In this document: positions 32,701 through 45,800 of the stretch, in pieces
Layout of the letters: every line of letters starts with the position of its first letter
Position numbering within the stretch: the first letter of the stretch is position 1
Assembly (NCBI GenBank): GCA_024195585.1
Contig: SWBL01000196.1
Location: 30,224 to 94,223 of the forward strand
DNA from: Aureobasidium sp. EXF-3400
Lineage: Eukaryota > Ascomycota > Dothideomycetes > Dothideales > Saccotheciaceae
Reading direction: 5' to 3'
Length of the DNA: 64,000 nt
Translations under genes and position numbers: made by a program
The notes under the pieces: generated by a model
The model's database searches: none
What the model was told of the DNA's origin: nothing
The model's input: only the letters and a program-made list of their open reading frames with translations

Positions 32701-35700
32701 CATCGAAATGGTACGAGGCGAACTGGAGCCAGCGAGAATCGTCTGTCCACCTTCCCTTGAACAGGCGTTTGAAAGACATGACCAATTGTACGGCGTTGTC
32801 ATGTGTAATCTCACATCCTTTAGGTGTTCCTGTAGTTCCCGAGGTATACAAGACGTAGCTGACAGACGACGGAGATAGTCCCGATACTGAGACCGATGAT
32901 GTTGACAACTTGTCCCTGTTTTCCAAGTTGATCAGGTCAACGACATCGCACTGGGTCAATTCCATTAGCTCCGAGCGAATAGATTCTGATGTCAATAGGA
33001 CTCGAGCATTAGAGTCTTCTAAGATGAAGGCTTTGCGGGCCGCTGGTGCAGTAGGGTCGACAGCACAGAAAGCACAGCCAGCCTTGAGGATACCGTAGAA
33101 TGCGAATGATGCTTCTGGGCACTTGTCGAATGAAGTTGCAACGATGTCTCCGGGTTTTGCACCACGATCGATCAGAAGATGCGCTATCTTGTTCGCTTCT
33201 TCGTCCAGCTGACGGTAAGTCCAGTGTCGACTTGAGATCTTTCCGTCTTCTAGACTGTCTACGAACTCCATTGCGACTCGATCTGAGTAGCGCTCGACAG
33301 ACGCCTCGGTCATTTCATGCAGATATTTGAAGTCTGTAGGGATGATGGGATCCTTTGGAGGGATGATAGACAAGACCGATGGATCAGGTGTGTCTTCGAG
33401 TTTCAGGAGACCGGCGATCATAGCTTCCATCTGCTGTAAGATGATCTTTCCTTGCTCATAGGGTATCTGAGTGGGATCTACCGTCAATCGAAGACCAATT
33501 CGGTCCTCACTGAGTGCTTCCATTTCGACGGAAACAGCAAGCTCGACGGACGCTTTCTCGCGTATGATCTTCCAGGATGAGGTGGAAACGTCGTCGTTCA
33601 AAGGTCTTTGGTATACAAAGAGTGAGTCGAATAACGCCTCGCTTGGCAATTCGGCATACTTCTGAATATTCGTCAAAGGTGTGAACTGATACTTCTGGAT
33701 GCTGGCATTGTAAGACATCAGATCCCGGAGAATCTGAGAATCGTCCACCGCAGTATTGGTCGAGATGGGGAGCGTGGTGATACATGGGAAAGCAGCATCT
33801 GCCGTTGCAGGAGTTGTGCGGCCAGAGAAAACCACTCCAAATGTCACTTGTGATTCTCCAGTATAGGCGCTCAGTAGCCGAGCCCAGGCTGCCTGACCAA
33901 CTGATTGCATCGAAATACCGAGCTCTTGACAACGGACCTCGAGCTTGCTACGCTGAAGCCTGAGAACCAGCTCAACATTGACCGCCTCTGTTTCCGAGAT
34001 TCTGACTGGTGTCAAGTTAGGGAAGCGAGTGATTGGTGCACCGTTGAGTTTTTGTGACCAGAAGGTGCGCTGCGATTCCAAATCAGCCTGGCTGCTCGAC
34101 AGAATGTGACTCAAAGCACTATCTACCGATAGTCTTGCGGCGACAGAGTCACTGGAAAGGGCAGACTGAAGATCAGTCATGATCAAGCGCAGACTCTCTG
34201 CGTCGAACATGGCATGATGTGCAGAGAACTGCAAGCATTGTGTGCCCTCAACTTCGAGCAAGCTCCATCTCCAAGGGGGTAAATGAAGGTTGTCTTTGAC
34301 AAGCTCTGAAGCTTTTCGTTCGTGGTACTCGTAAACCAATGTCTCTTGTGACGAGGCCGGGATTTCGAGATCAGATGCGTTGAACTTTGTGTAAGTCAAC
34401 ATCACAAAAGGATGCTCATGATCGTCAGTGCCGGCAAATCCGGTCCGCAGTATTTCGTGTTGCTCGAAAACCTTCGACCAAGCGAGTCGGAGCTTGTCAA
34501 GTTCGATGTCTGCCTCTACGGCGTAGAAGGTGTGATTGAAATATTGATGGCCATCAGAGTGTGAATATTCACTTAGCATGCCAGACTGCACCGCAGTGCA
34601 TGGCCTTACTGATGCCACCTTCTCAGTCGCGATCTTGTGACTCTGCAGGGAAGCGTAACGATAGTGCTTGTCGAACCCTTCAAAGTCGAATCCAGGTGTA
34701 TCCAGGACAGGGGTTTGTGAACGACTTTGAACAGCTGATGCCAATGCGGAGCACGATGGACTCTCCATCACGTCGCTGGCTTGCACTAAGAGCCCATCCT
34801 TTCGAAGCCGGTTAGCAAGTTGGATTGCACTGATGCTGTCCAGGCCGAGCTTGTAGATTGTTGTATCCCGGCCAATCCGGTCCTCAGGCGCAGAAGACAC
34901 TGCAGAGTACGCCGCACGAATCTGCAATTCTAGGGGCGACCAGGAGTCGTCGCCAGAAAGTTCAGTACTTTGCAGTCGCTTTGTTTGTGCAGCCTCAACG
35001 GACTTTGCATCTGGCTCCAGAACGCCGGTCACCAAGTCTTTATCAAAATCAATAAAATCAGAAACATCGCTAGATGGGTATCTTATGCAAGAAGCAAATG
35101 CAGACAAACACGCTTGATGAAGACTGGAGGTAAGTTCATCATTAAGATAACTCCTGGATGGTATTAGCGAGATTTCTTGGGTGATGATTAGAGAAGTGTG
35201 CAAAATTTACCGATCAAAATGCAAAGACAGGGTATACGATTCGCTGGTAGGTACAAGTTCAACAATGCAAGGGAACTATTCCGTGTTAGCCAATGCCCAA
35301 TGACATTTCGCAGGGACTGATACTTACATCCATAACTCCTGATTCACCTTCTTGGCTCCAGATTTCTGGGTCGAGGTCTGTTGAGTCCTGCTGCAGAAGG
35401 ACCAGAGAGTCAAACAAACGCTTCCCGTTTGTACCAGCTTGTGCCTGAATACGACGCAGAGGTGTCAGCTGATACGGCAGACTATCGATATTGGCTTTTT
35501 GCAGAGCTTTGACGAGGCTCAGATTGCTTCGGTATTTCGCCAAGTCAACACGGACGGGGATGGTGTTGAAACATGGTGCAACCACAGACTCAATGCCGTC
35601 AACGGGTACACTACGTCCACTGACCACGTTGCCGCAACAAATGTCGGAGTAGCCCTGAGAAGCAGACAAAGTCTTCATCCACATGGCCTGGGTCAGACTC

Positions 35701-38700
35701 AGCATGGTCGTTGAATGCTTCGACAGGAAGCTCTCCACCACTTTGGGCGAGTGATCGAGGCAGCCAGTGATTGTACCAAAGCCACTTCCTGAATGACTGG
35801 CGTCTATAGTCTTGAACGGTTTTGGCACAAATCCTCGGAGTTGCCCACTGAAGAAGTGATTTGCTTCTTCCGCACTTGCAGAAGCCATGAAACGCAGGAA
35901 AGGTTCGAATGAGACCGGTGCAGTGAGTGACTGGTCTTTGTATAACTGCTCGATTTCGTGAAGAAGATTGGCCATTGCATTGGCGTCATAGAGGGCGTGA
36001 TGCATGTCGAGCAGCAAGTGGGCGGTGGACTCAGACCTATAGACTTGGATTCTCCAAGGTGGCGAGTGTTCACGAAGTGGGTCTTCACTGGTTGGTGCAG
36101 ACTCCAGCAAAATCGAAGGATGATCAGGGCTATTATCGCATTCTTCCCACGGCAAGTTCCACTCCGACAATACAGCCTGTACGAAGGGGAACTTCGAGTT
36201 CTCCGTCTGGAAGAAACTTGTCCTTAGGATGTCATGCCGTTGCAACATGACTTCCCAGCAGGCTTTCAGCTTGTTGACAGACCCATACAGACTGAACAAA
36301 GTTTTGTTTCTGTACGCTGAAGAGCTTGACGTGTTCTGAGCAGAGAGCATCGCCTCCTGCAACGGCGTGCACGGAAGGACTTGTAGTACAGTCTGACCGT
36401 GCTCACGAAGTTGTGATACTACGCTCTCATGTAAATTCGAATCAATGATTGCTTCGCGGTCCGTCGCAACATCTTCATCGGTCTTCTCTGAGCTTTCACA
36501 TTGTGTAGCTTGTAGTTGTGAAGCCAGTCTAGCGACAGTGGGTCTCTTCAGAATCTGAGACACGTCGATACTATAGCCGTACTCAGTTCTCAGTTTTGTC
36601 GCAAAACGGATCGCGGATACAGAATCAAGTCCCAATGCGAAGAAGGAGGTCGAGCGGCTGATTGAAGTATGTGGCGTTTGTAGGGTGTCTGCAAGTGCTG
36701 AGACTAATTGCTGTTCTGTCGCAGAGAGCTCACCGACCTCGACGTCGTCGTTGAAGCCTTGAGAATATGCGTTCAAGTCTTCTACACTTAGAGCTGAACC
36801 GTCACTAGTTAGGCGTCTTTTGTCAATCTTGCCTTGCGAGGTCTGAGGGATGGCCGACACCGGCACCAAAGCATCCGGAACCATGTAAACGGGGAGGTGG
36901 TCAGCAAGATGCGCAAAAATAGTTTTTGTGATCTTTTCGAGCGAGTCGTCTGACCGAAGAATCGAGTACGAGTCCTTGGAATACCCGCTTGGGATCCAGA
37001 AGGCCATCAAACGTTCTTTGTCTGCTGTTTCGACAACCTCGATTGCGCAGTCTTGCACATTAGGGACTTGAAGCAGACATCCAGATATCTCGCCAAGCTC
37101 AATCCTTTGGCCGCGAATCTTTCTTTGATCGTCAGTACGACCTTGAATTAGGATAGTGCCGTCAGGCAACAAACGACCAAGGTCTCCACTGCGATAGATG
37201 CGACCATAACTTGGATGGTTGATGATTTTGCTTTGCGTGAGCTCAGGCATATTTTGGTAGCCCCGGAAGACCTGCTGTCCACCGAAGCAGAGTTCGCCCA
37301 GGCCACCAAGAGGGACCAACTGGAAGTCACTCCCCTGGCTCAACACGAACGCAGACGTGTTCTCGAAAGGTGGGCCGATGTTGTTGATGACATGATCCGA
37401 CTTTACGGCAGGATTCACCGTACAGATGTTGGTAGTCTCTGATGGACCATAGCCTTGGTAGAGCCCTTTGCCAGCCCAAGCACTGTGCACGTGAGGAGTG
37501 ACGGCTTCACCAGCAGTAACAAGGAATTCGACTCTTGGGATATGATCTGGATTCGTCAGTGCTGCTACCGTCGGTGTCAAAGAGAGATGCGTGATCCCAA
37601 GTTCGTTGATCGCTTTCTCAAAATCACGGAACATGACGTCCTTGGAGGCCGAGCACAAACACATGCCGGTGTACCAAGTGAAGAGTATCTCAAAGACACT
37701 GACATCGAAAGCTTGATTACAGGCTTGAAGCAATCTTGATCCTTCAGGGACAGGGTAAATTCTGCTCAAGACTTCAAGATTGCTGAGAACATTCTCCTGA
37801 GTTACCAAAACTCCTTTGGGCTTGCCTGTGGTTCCACTAGTGAAGACTGCATACGCAATGTCTGTTGGCTCAAAAGCGAGCTCAGGATTTGTACATGACT
37901 GGCTGGAGAAGTCGGTAGTAAGGACGTCGGTGATATGGCAATTGCTCATATTGGCAATGACAGGTGCCGTCGACAAGTCAGTCAGACAAAACTTCACATC
38001 CGCGTCAGCAAGAATCTGGCGGATTCGTGCAGGAGGTGTTTCTGGAACCAGAGGCAAGTAACCACATCCTGCTTTGACAGCAGCAAGAATTGAAACGTAG
38101 AGGCTGACAGATTTCTCCATACAGACACAGATAAGTTCGTTGCGCTTGACGCCTTTTGAGACGAGGTAGTTGGCTACCTGGTTCGCTCGAGTGTTGAGTT
38201 CATCATATGTCAAACTCTCGATCGTCGAGGCTCCTTCCTGGATGTCATGAGCGAAGATGAGAGCTAGGTCGTCAGAGCCCTTTAGAACATGGTTTCCGAC
38301 AATGGATCCAAGTCCAGCCTCGTATATAAAAGATCGAGGGTCTGGATTTGCGATCGACAAGACCGAAGTGGGAAGCTGACTACTGAGCTCGCTCATGAGA
38401 GTGTCAGGTCGTGCTACCACGATCTTGACCAAGGCGTCGAGTTGCTGTAACAGGATCTCGACGTGCCGCGGGGGCAGGACACTGGATTGATATGTCGCCT
38501 TTGCTTTGACACCATGTTGGGTGGGCTCAAGTTCGAGGGTCAGGTTGAACTCCAAATGATCGCGAGCCTCCACCAAATTCAATTGTGTTCGAGCTCGTAC
38601 TTTTGGTCGAGCGGTCTCCTGCCATACAAATACACTGTCGAAAAGAGCTTCACCTGGAGTCACTCCACAGCTCTTTTTGATGTCAGCAAGAGATGTCATG

Positions 38701-41588
38701 CTGTGTTGCATAATATCTCGATTGTCTTCCTGAAGTCGACGCAGCACATCACTGAATCTCCTGCTCTCCATGGTATTGATGCGTGAAGGGAGAGTTGACA
38801 AGAGAGGCCCGACCATACTTTCGATGTCGACGATGGGCAGCGTTCTTCCGGAGAAGACTGTACCGAAGACTGTATCCTCTGTACCCATGTAGGATCCAAG
38901 GAGGATGGCATATGCAGCTTGAAAAAACACATGAGTGCTACAGGAAAGGGATTGGGCCGCTTGGCGTAATGTCTCCATATTCATCTCGATGGGATGCTCC
39001 ATGCTTTGGAGAGGCTGCGGGGAAATCGTTTTTGGTGACAAATTTGGCAGGCGACCAGGAGTAGCGTCGGAAAGGTATTCTCCCCAGAAATCGAGATGTG
39101 GCGTCTGGTCTTCACTCCTCCTGAGGCCGAAGAATTTGTTTACCGCTCCGAACGAAGGTCTATCTGGTATTTCCCCGTTTCGTAGCAGGGTTTCCAAGTC
39201 TTCCAGGATAATCTCTACTGACCATTGGTCGTACAAAGCGTGATGCAAGTTTACTAAGAGCTCGGCCCCTGCATCTGAGCTTCCATATTGGAAACTGAGC
39301 GGTCGCAAGAGCGTCTCCTGGTTTGTGATAGACCATCCAGGTTTCCATGATTCAACATGCGCAAACTGAGAGGCAGCCATGGAATTCCATGTGACTTGTG
39401 CGTAAGCGCAGTGTGAAACACCAGATGTACAAAATCCAGATCTCAAGGCGGTATGCCTCTCGGCTAACGCGAACAAGGCTTGACGCACCCTCTCGACAGG
39501 TAGTTTAGAAGATAGTCTGAGGCGAAGCTCGTTGCAATACGCCTGTGGTTGTCTCGCTGTTTCCACCAGCATAGCGTCCTGGAGTGGTGTACACGGTAGG
39601 ACATCCTCTATGTCGCTCACAACAGCTTCGGACCCAAGGTCTTTTTCAACGCTTGATCTGAGCTCGCGAACGATGCTTTTCCACTTCTCGGTATCGTCGT
39701 CGTGAATACTGTTGGTATCGGCCTTGGCTCGAATGAGTTCATCAAGAGCGAGGATGTTAGACACCGAAAGCAGCTCGAGAGCTCCAACATCAGCATAACC
39801 CTGTCTGCGCAGCTCTGACGCGAGTTGGATTGCTCTTAACGAGTCCAGCCCGGCAGCGCTGAGATCAGTGTTTTGGTCAATCGGAACACCTAGTACACTT
39901 TGAATTATGCGCGCCGCATCCTGAGCATTTGCGGATACATCAGAAGGCTCCGATACGTTCTGTGCGGTACTATAGCTGTAATCACTCTCCAACTTTCTCT
40001 TGTCGACCTTTCCTGATGGAAGGTATGGAAAGTCGTGAAGCAAGATAATGTCGCTTGGTATCATGTAAGCGGGGAGCCATTTCTGACAAGCGGATTTGAT
40101 GTCTTTGGTAGAGACCTCATTGGAGTCACCAATGCAGAAGAGAACCAAGAGACCAGAGATGACGCTTGCAATCACTGCATGACATCCACCGGCCTTCGAT
40201 GCAGCATGCTCAATCTCTCCTAACTCGACACGCTGACCTCTAAGCTTAACCTGACCACTTGAAATGCGTCCGTAGCACTCCAATGTGCCGTTTTGATGAA
40301 GGCGGGCCTTATCACCTGTGCGATAGAGGCTACCAAACTTTGAATGAGTTACGAAAGCAGCCTGAGTTTGTTTTTCGCGGTTGAGGTAGCCGTCTGCTAA
40401 TTGGTGACCACCAACAACGAGCTCGCCTATCTCACCTATCGGCAAGATTTCAAGTTCGGCAGCATGCTCAGCAGACTCGACTGGCTTGACGATGAAACAT
40501 GAGACCGTATCCAGAGGAATACCGATCGTACCAGCTGGGAGGTCAACTCCAAAGTCTGGTTGTAAGGTACAATGAATGGCAGCCTCGGTGGGACCATACA
40601 TGCCATACAAGATACCTGGCTTGTCAACCGAGCCTCCAAACTGCTGGATGACTTGAGTGTTGAGCATTTCGCCAATCGTGAGGAGCGCCCGCAAAGTAGG
40701 AACATTCTCCCTCGTACGCACCAGACTCGCAGCGACTGAAGGCGTCAGCTCGGCAGCGTCTATGTCGAGTGCGGTGATGGTTCCAGGAAGATCGCCAAGC
40801 AGACGGTTGCGCTCGACAGAAATGAGTGTAGCTCCACGATACCAGGGAAAGAAGATTTCGAAGACACTGACGTCGAACGTTGGACTTGCGAATTGTAGGA
40901 ATCTTGAGAAACTCGGGATGAACCGATCATGTGCCAGGAGAGATTGTGTCACAGCTCGATGCGATAAACATACTGCCTTTGGAAGTCCAGTACTACCCGA
41001 GGTGTACATAATGTAGGCCAGTGAGGACGTATCCGGACGTGTCATTTGTTCACCGAAAACTCCTAGAGATCCTTTGCCAGACTCAAACTCTGACTGCTCG
41101 TCATCCACTGCAATGACGGTGATTCCCTCCAACTCTGGAAGTTTAGGTCGCAAAGCAACAGTTGTTAGAAGGATACCAGCTGAAGTATCCTTCAAGATGA
41201 ACTTAAGTCGTTCATCCGGCACATCCAGATTCAAGGGGCAAAATGCTGCTCCCGATTTCAGAACCGCCAGTTGCGAGATGTATAAAGAAGTGCATTGCGG
41301 GATATAGATAGGCACGATTCCAAGGTTCTTCCGTGAGATTCGGCGGCTGGCTTCGATCAAACGCCATGCTAGATGTTCCGAACTCCTATGTAAGTCCAAG
41401 TAGGATAGCTTGCTCGTTTCGCCGTCCGCGTCTAAGTATTCCAGAGCAGTTCCAGAAGTATCAGGACCTGATATAAGCTCGTGGAGCAGCTCAGGGCCTT
41501 CCAGCCGAGTGGGAATTGGATTGAGTATAGACAGAGTTTCATCCATCTCGAGTGTTTTCTCGTCGATTGAAATAGTTCGTGCTGGCAT
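26714..41588 (-). CDS. sidC: Ferrichrome-type siderophore NRPS (SidC/NPS2 family)
   Basis: One gene of four exons: complement(35328-41588), (35211-35275), (26912-35153), (26714-26857), 4,903 aa. Introns of 52, 57 and 54 nt have GTAAGT/GTAAAT/GTAAGT donors and CTAAC, CTAAT and CTGAC branch sites; the last is in frame and stop-free. Domain order: A1 (TSGSTGLPK near 199), T1 (GLDS 581), C1 (HHALYD 782), A2 (TSGTTGKPKG 1252), T2 (1653), C2 (1862), T3 (2215), C3 (HHAMFD 2423), A3 (TSGTTGTPKG 2881), T4 (GLNS 3287), C4 (3496), T5 (3839), C5 (AHALYD 4044), T6 (4403), C6 (HHALYD 4601). Three A domains and trailing T-C repeats ending in a cyclising C domain are typical of ferrichrome/ferricrocin synthetases, which join three N5-acyl-N5-hydroxyornithines with small amino acids into a cyclic hexapeptide. 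Divergent ABC and nearby sidA support the call. The exact product is not readable. Confidence 0.93.
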
Positions 41589-42264
41589 ATTATTGATTAG
41601 GTGTATAAGTCGTGATCCGTAAGTCTATGGTAAAAGCAAGAGACCAGAACTGAGAAGTGTTTGTCATGCAAGATTTGAAGTGCAAACAACCAACCTGGTA
41701 GGAGCTGCGAAGCGTGGCCAACACAACAGATTTGTTTCAATACCTGTGGTCCGACATACTGCCCATGTGTTAGATCATGTCAACTCGTGCAGTCACACGA
41801 AATCTACACGAGGAAAAGTCGACCGGCGATCGAGAAACTGACGACTACAATCGAGACCAGATTTAGCTCGGGACTAGCGAGTTTAGGGCAGCGCTCGTGC
41901 GCTGTTGCAAGACACAAGGAACATGCCGAGGTCGGCGGGGAACGACTTCTCCCTGGAAACTGTTCCTCGCATCTACGGAACATCGATGACACGCCCTCGC
42001 TGGCAAACAGTATGGAAGTCACGACGACGTGGACGCTGCTTACGAATTTGCCGCATCGAACGAGCAATTCTTCGTCGGCAAGCGGCATGTGAACAATAAG
42101 GCTTTGCGGAGGAAAGAGTGAAGATCTTGCATCACAGCGACGCGGCTGGCAGTAGCTCTCTACAATCAGGGCTCGGTCTTGCCTCGCGTCTGCATCGCCT
42201 ATCCAGACTATCCTTCACCGACAAGGAAGTCTACAAGAGTTTCGTATTTAATGGTGTTGGGATG

Positions 42265-42293
42265 CCAATTGCTTGGTGAAAATTTTATCTGAT
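42265..42293. promoter_or_regulatory. Candidate CBC-HapX element abutting a SreA GATA site
   Basis: CCAAT at 42265-42269, twelve bases, then ATT at 42282-42284 fits the CSAAT-N12-RWT pattern reported for the CCAAT-binding complex with HapX. TTATCTGAT at 42285-42293 follows with no gap; its complement ATCAGATAA is an exact match to the ATCWGATAA consensus of the SreA iron repressor. It lies 597 nt before the ABC ATG and 677 nt before the NRPS ATG, so it could control both. Function is inferred from motif and place. Confidence 0.6.
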
Positions 42294-42306
42294 CCTCAGC
42301 TCATTC

Positions 42307-42320
42307 ATCTGATATGATAA
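42307..42320 (+). promoter_or_regulatory. Second GATA cluster in the siderophore promoter
   Basis: ATCTGATAT (one mismatch to ATCWGATAA) runs directly into TGATAA, 14 nt beyond the first GATA site. Clustered GATA motifs are typical of SreA-repressed promoters. Confidence 0.5.
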
Positions 42321-42889
42321 TCTAAAGATCATTGCGATCATCGCTAGCCACTGACGACAGAAGTAGTCCGTGCGCATCTGATACCCTGCTCATCGTCACG
42401 AAAAACGACGGACCGGACGCTTCCAAATGCAAGAGAGACTTTAACGCTCCCCATGGTCCAATGATTGACAGGTGACAGGATGTCACTGTTGATCTGTATG
42501 TTCGGCCGTCGTATTTACGCGTCGCAAATTCTTTCCCGACCTGCCGAAGCTGTGTGCGATCATCGGACAGCATCATGAGGAAGGTAAGTCCAGAGAGGGT
42601 GTGCCCATGAAACCTCGGGTATCAAGTCTCAACACCGCAGGGTGTCTGCTCAACAAGGATCTTCTTCATCATGAGTTACATGAGACACTATCAACCATGC
42701 CACGTGTTGGCCATATGCTTCAGACTTCAGAGCGTCTTCATTCTACGAAATACGAGTTGATTCAAGGCTTGAAGTTTAAGGTAACTTCTCCTACCGGAAA
42801 AAAAGGAACTTGGGTGCCGAAAAGCCTCTTCTAACTCTGTCTGCGTCATCTTCGAGAACTGCGGCATTTGGGTTACAGAGTCTTTCAAT

Positions 42890-45800
42890 ATGTCTCCTGC
42901 CGACGGCGGAAGAACAGTTTCATCTGATTATGGACATCCAAGACCCTCAATGGCCAACATCGAGGCAGACCGCAACTTCGAGACCACGACCTTGAACTCA
43001 GCTCAACCACGATCATGGCACACCGAGTTTGTCTTTGTCTCCAGGAAGTTGATCCAGCAGATCCTGGGTAAAAATCCGTTCAAGAGTTCTTACCTGGATC
43101 TTTTCAAACTCGTCAGCGATGCAAAGTCGAAAGCCACTCTTTGGGCTGGTATTCTGTTGGCGATAGCTGCTGGCACTCCGTTACCCATTATCGGATATAT
43201 CTTCGGCCAGATCATCACTTCTTTCCCACCTCCGGAAGATGTTCTGCGGGAAAGATTGTATCAGCTTGTCGGCGTCGCCTGTGGCTACTTTCTTGTTACG
43301 ACCGGCTACGCGATCGCCTGGGGATTGACTGGAGAGAAGATCTCACGTCGTTTTCGAGAAACGCTTGTTGAGCGCCTGCTTGGTCTTGAGCAGGCATACT
43401 TTGACATCAAGGACCCGGATATCACAAACCTTTTGACGGAGAAGATCGAAGCGATCCAGATCGGAACATCCGAGAAAGTCGGCATCTTCATTCAATCAAT
43501 CAGCTACTTCGTTGCTGCCTTTGTCGTTGGGTTCATCTTGAACGCCAAACTCACCGGTATCTTGTTCGCCGCCGTCATACCTCTTATGGCTTTGATCGTC
43601 ACTGTCGGTTCCTCTAGGATCGCGAAGTATACCAAAGCAGCCACGGAGTATACTGAAGCCGCTGGAAGGATTGCTGAAAGTGCTATTCATGCCGTCAAAG
43701 TTGTGCAGGCCTTTGGAATGGCTGAAAATCTCAGCAAAGAACACTACCGTCTGCTCAAACTGTCTGCAAGATACGCCATCCGGAAGTCAGTTTCTGCTGC
43801 GCTTATGCTTGGCTTGGTCTACTTCACGGCTTACAGTGCCAATGCGCTTGCCTTCTGGGAAGGCTCACGACTGGCTGCGGAAACAGGTTCGGATAATGCT
43901 GGTACCGTGTATGCCGTGGTCTTCTTGATCATTGATGCATCGTTTGTTGTTGGTCAATTTGGACCGTTTCTTGGTAGCTTTGCCACCGCTGCGGCTGCTG
44001 GTGAAAGTATTTTCGAGATTCTCAACCACCCGCAATCTGATATCAATGTTTACTCCGAGACTGGGCAAGAAGCCACTGAGGATGATATGAAAGCCGATTT
44101 GGTCTTCCGCAACGTCACATTTGTGTATCCTGCGAGGACATCTGCTCGTGCTCTAGATGAGATGAGTCTCACTCTCAAAGCTGGGCAGATGAACGCCATC
44201 GTCGGTACAAGTGGTTGCGGCAAAAGCACCCTGGTGTCTTTGCTCTTACGGCTCTACGACATATCATCTGGCCAGTTGACGATCGGAGATCATGATATCA
44301 AAGACTTCAATGTAAGGAGTCTGAGGAAATACACAGCACTGGTAGATCAAGACTCTGTATTGTTTTCTGGTTCGGTCCTTGAGAACATCAGTTATGGTCT
44401 TGGTGAACACTCACTATCAGAAGAGGTCGTCTTGAAGAGGTGTACTGAGGCCGCCAAAGCTGCCAATCTGGACTTTGTCGACTTCCTGCCACAGGGTATA
44501 CACACACGTGTCGGTAATGGTGGTTACACGAGTCTCTCTGGCGGTCAAAATCAGAGAATCTGTTTGGCTAGAGCTCTGGTCAAGAAGCCTTCACTGCTTC
44601 TGCTCGATGAGCCGACTGCGGCCCTTGATGCAAATAGCGAAGGACTCATCATGGAGGCCGTCAAAAGCGTGGCTGCAACAGGCACAACGGTGGTCATGGT
44701 AGCACATCGTCTCTCCACTGTGTCAGACTCGCCCAATATCGTGCTCATGGGCGCAGGCAAAGTTATTGAGCAAGGTAACCATGATGAACTCATGCAGTTG
44801 GGGGGCGCCTACAACAACCTAATCCAGGCTCAACAACTCAACGACTCGGATGAATCGTCAGCAGAGGTATCTCCAGCAAGTACCAGTCAAGTCACTCCAC
44901 AGAAAGAATCCAAGTCCGAGGATTCACCTACTTCTAGTGACTCTGAGACTGTTACTCCAGATGCGAAGAAGGAAGACAAGCCAGTAAAGAAAGCTGGGTT
45001 CTGGAAGCTCCTTCTAAGATGTCTTCGACTGGCCAAGTCGGACTCTCCAATTATCGCTCTGGGTCTCGCTGCGTCGATCGTGTCGGGTGGCATCATCCTT
45101 GGCGAAGCCATTGTCTTTGGTAATCTCATCTCGGTGCTGAACGATCTTGAGAGCCCAGACTTCCGAAGCAGAGCGGACTTCTTCTCGCTCATGTTCTTCA
45201 TACTGGCACTGATTGCGCTCTTCTCGTATGCTGGTAATGGATGCTGCTTCGGTATTGTCTCTTCACACTTTGTGGCCAAGATTCAACATATATCCCTTGC
45301 CAGTATCTTGCGACAAGACATGCAGTGGTTCTCTGGTCAGTCAGTACCCTCCCTCATGAGTAGTCTCAACTCAGATGCTGGTCAGCTTGCTTGCTTGTCT
45401 GGTGTGGCTATCGGCACCATCTTTACAGTATGTGTCTCTATTACCGGGGGTATCATCTTAGCACACGTGGTTGCTTGGAAGATTGCTGTTGTTCTGCTGG
45501 CTGCTGTTCCTGTCATGATAATGGCTGGCTACGTCAGACTACGTGTGCTCGCCCTCGCGGAGAGCAGACACAGATCTGCATACAATGATGCTGCTTCTAT
45601 CGCTTCTGAGGCTTGTAGAGGTATCCGTACCATTGCTTCTCTCGGTAGAGAGCGCGGAGTTTCTAGAGAATTCAACGCAGCGGTCAAAGACCCGTATGAT
45701 AAGGGCATCCGCTTCACTCTGATTACCAACACATTACTGGCATTGAGTTTCTCGATTACTTACTTTGTATATGCCCTCGCCTACTGGTGGGGAGCACGAC

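Larger units (their letters stand above)
41589..42889. other. Shared promoter of the NRPS and the ABC exporter
   Basis: A 1.3-kb bidirectional intergenic region. It carries the CCAAT/GATA elements listed separately at 42265-42320. Short frames inside (41787-42092, 42322-42576 minus, 42601-42834) show no domain. Confidence 0.6.

Noticed and set aside
35203..35286. Reading the NRPS as two separate genes or as a frameshifted pseudogene
   Set aside because: Two canonical introns and a 65-nt micro-exon join the halves exactly in frame and rebuild the end of the C2 domain; the second frame also has no ATG at its start.
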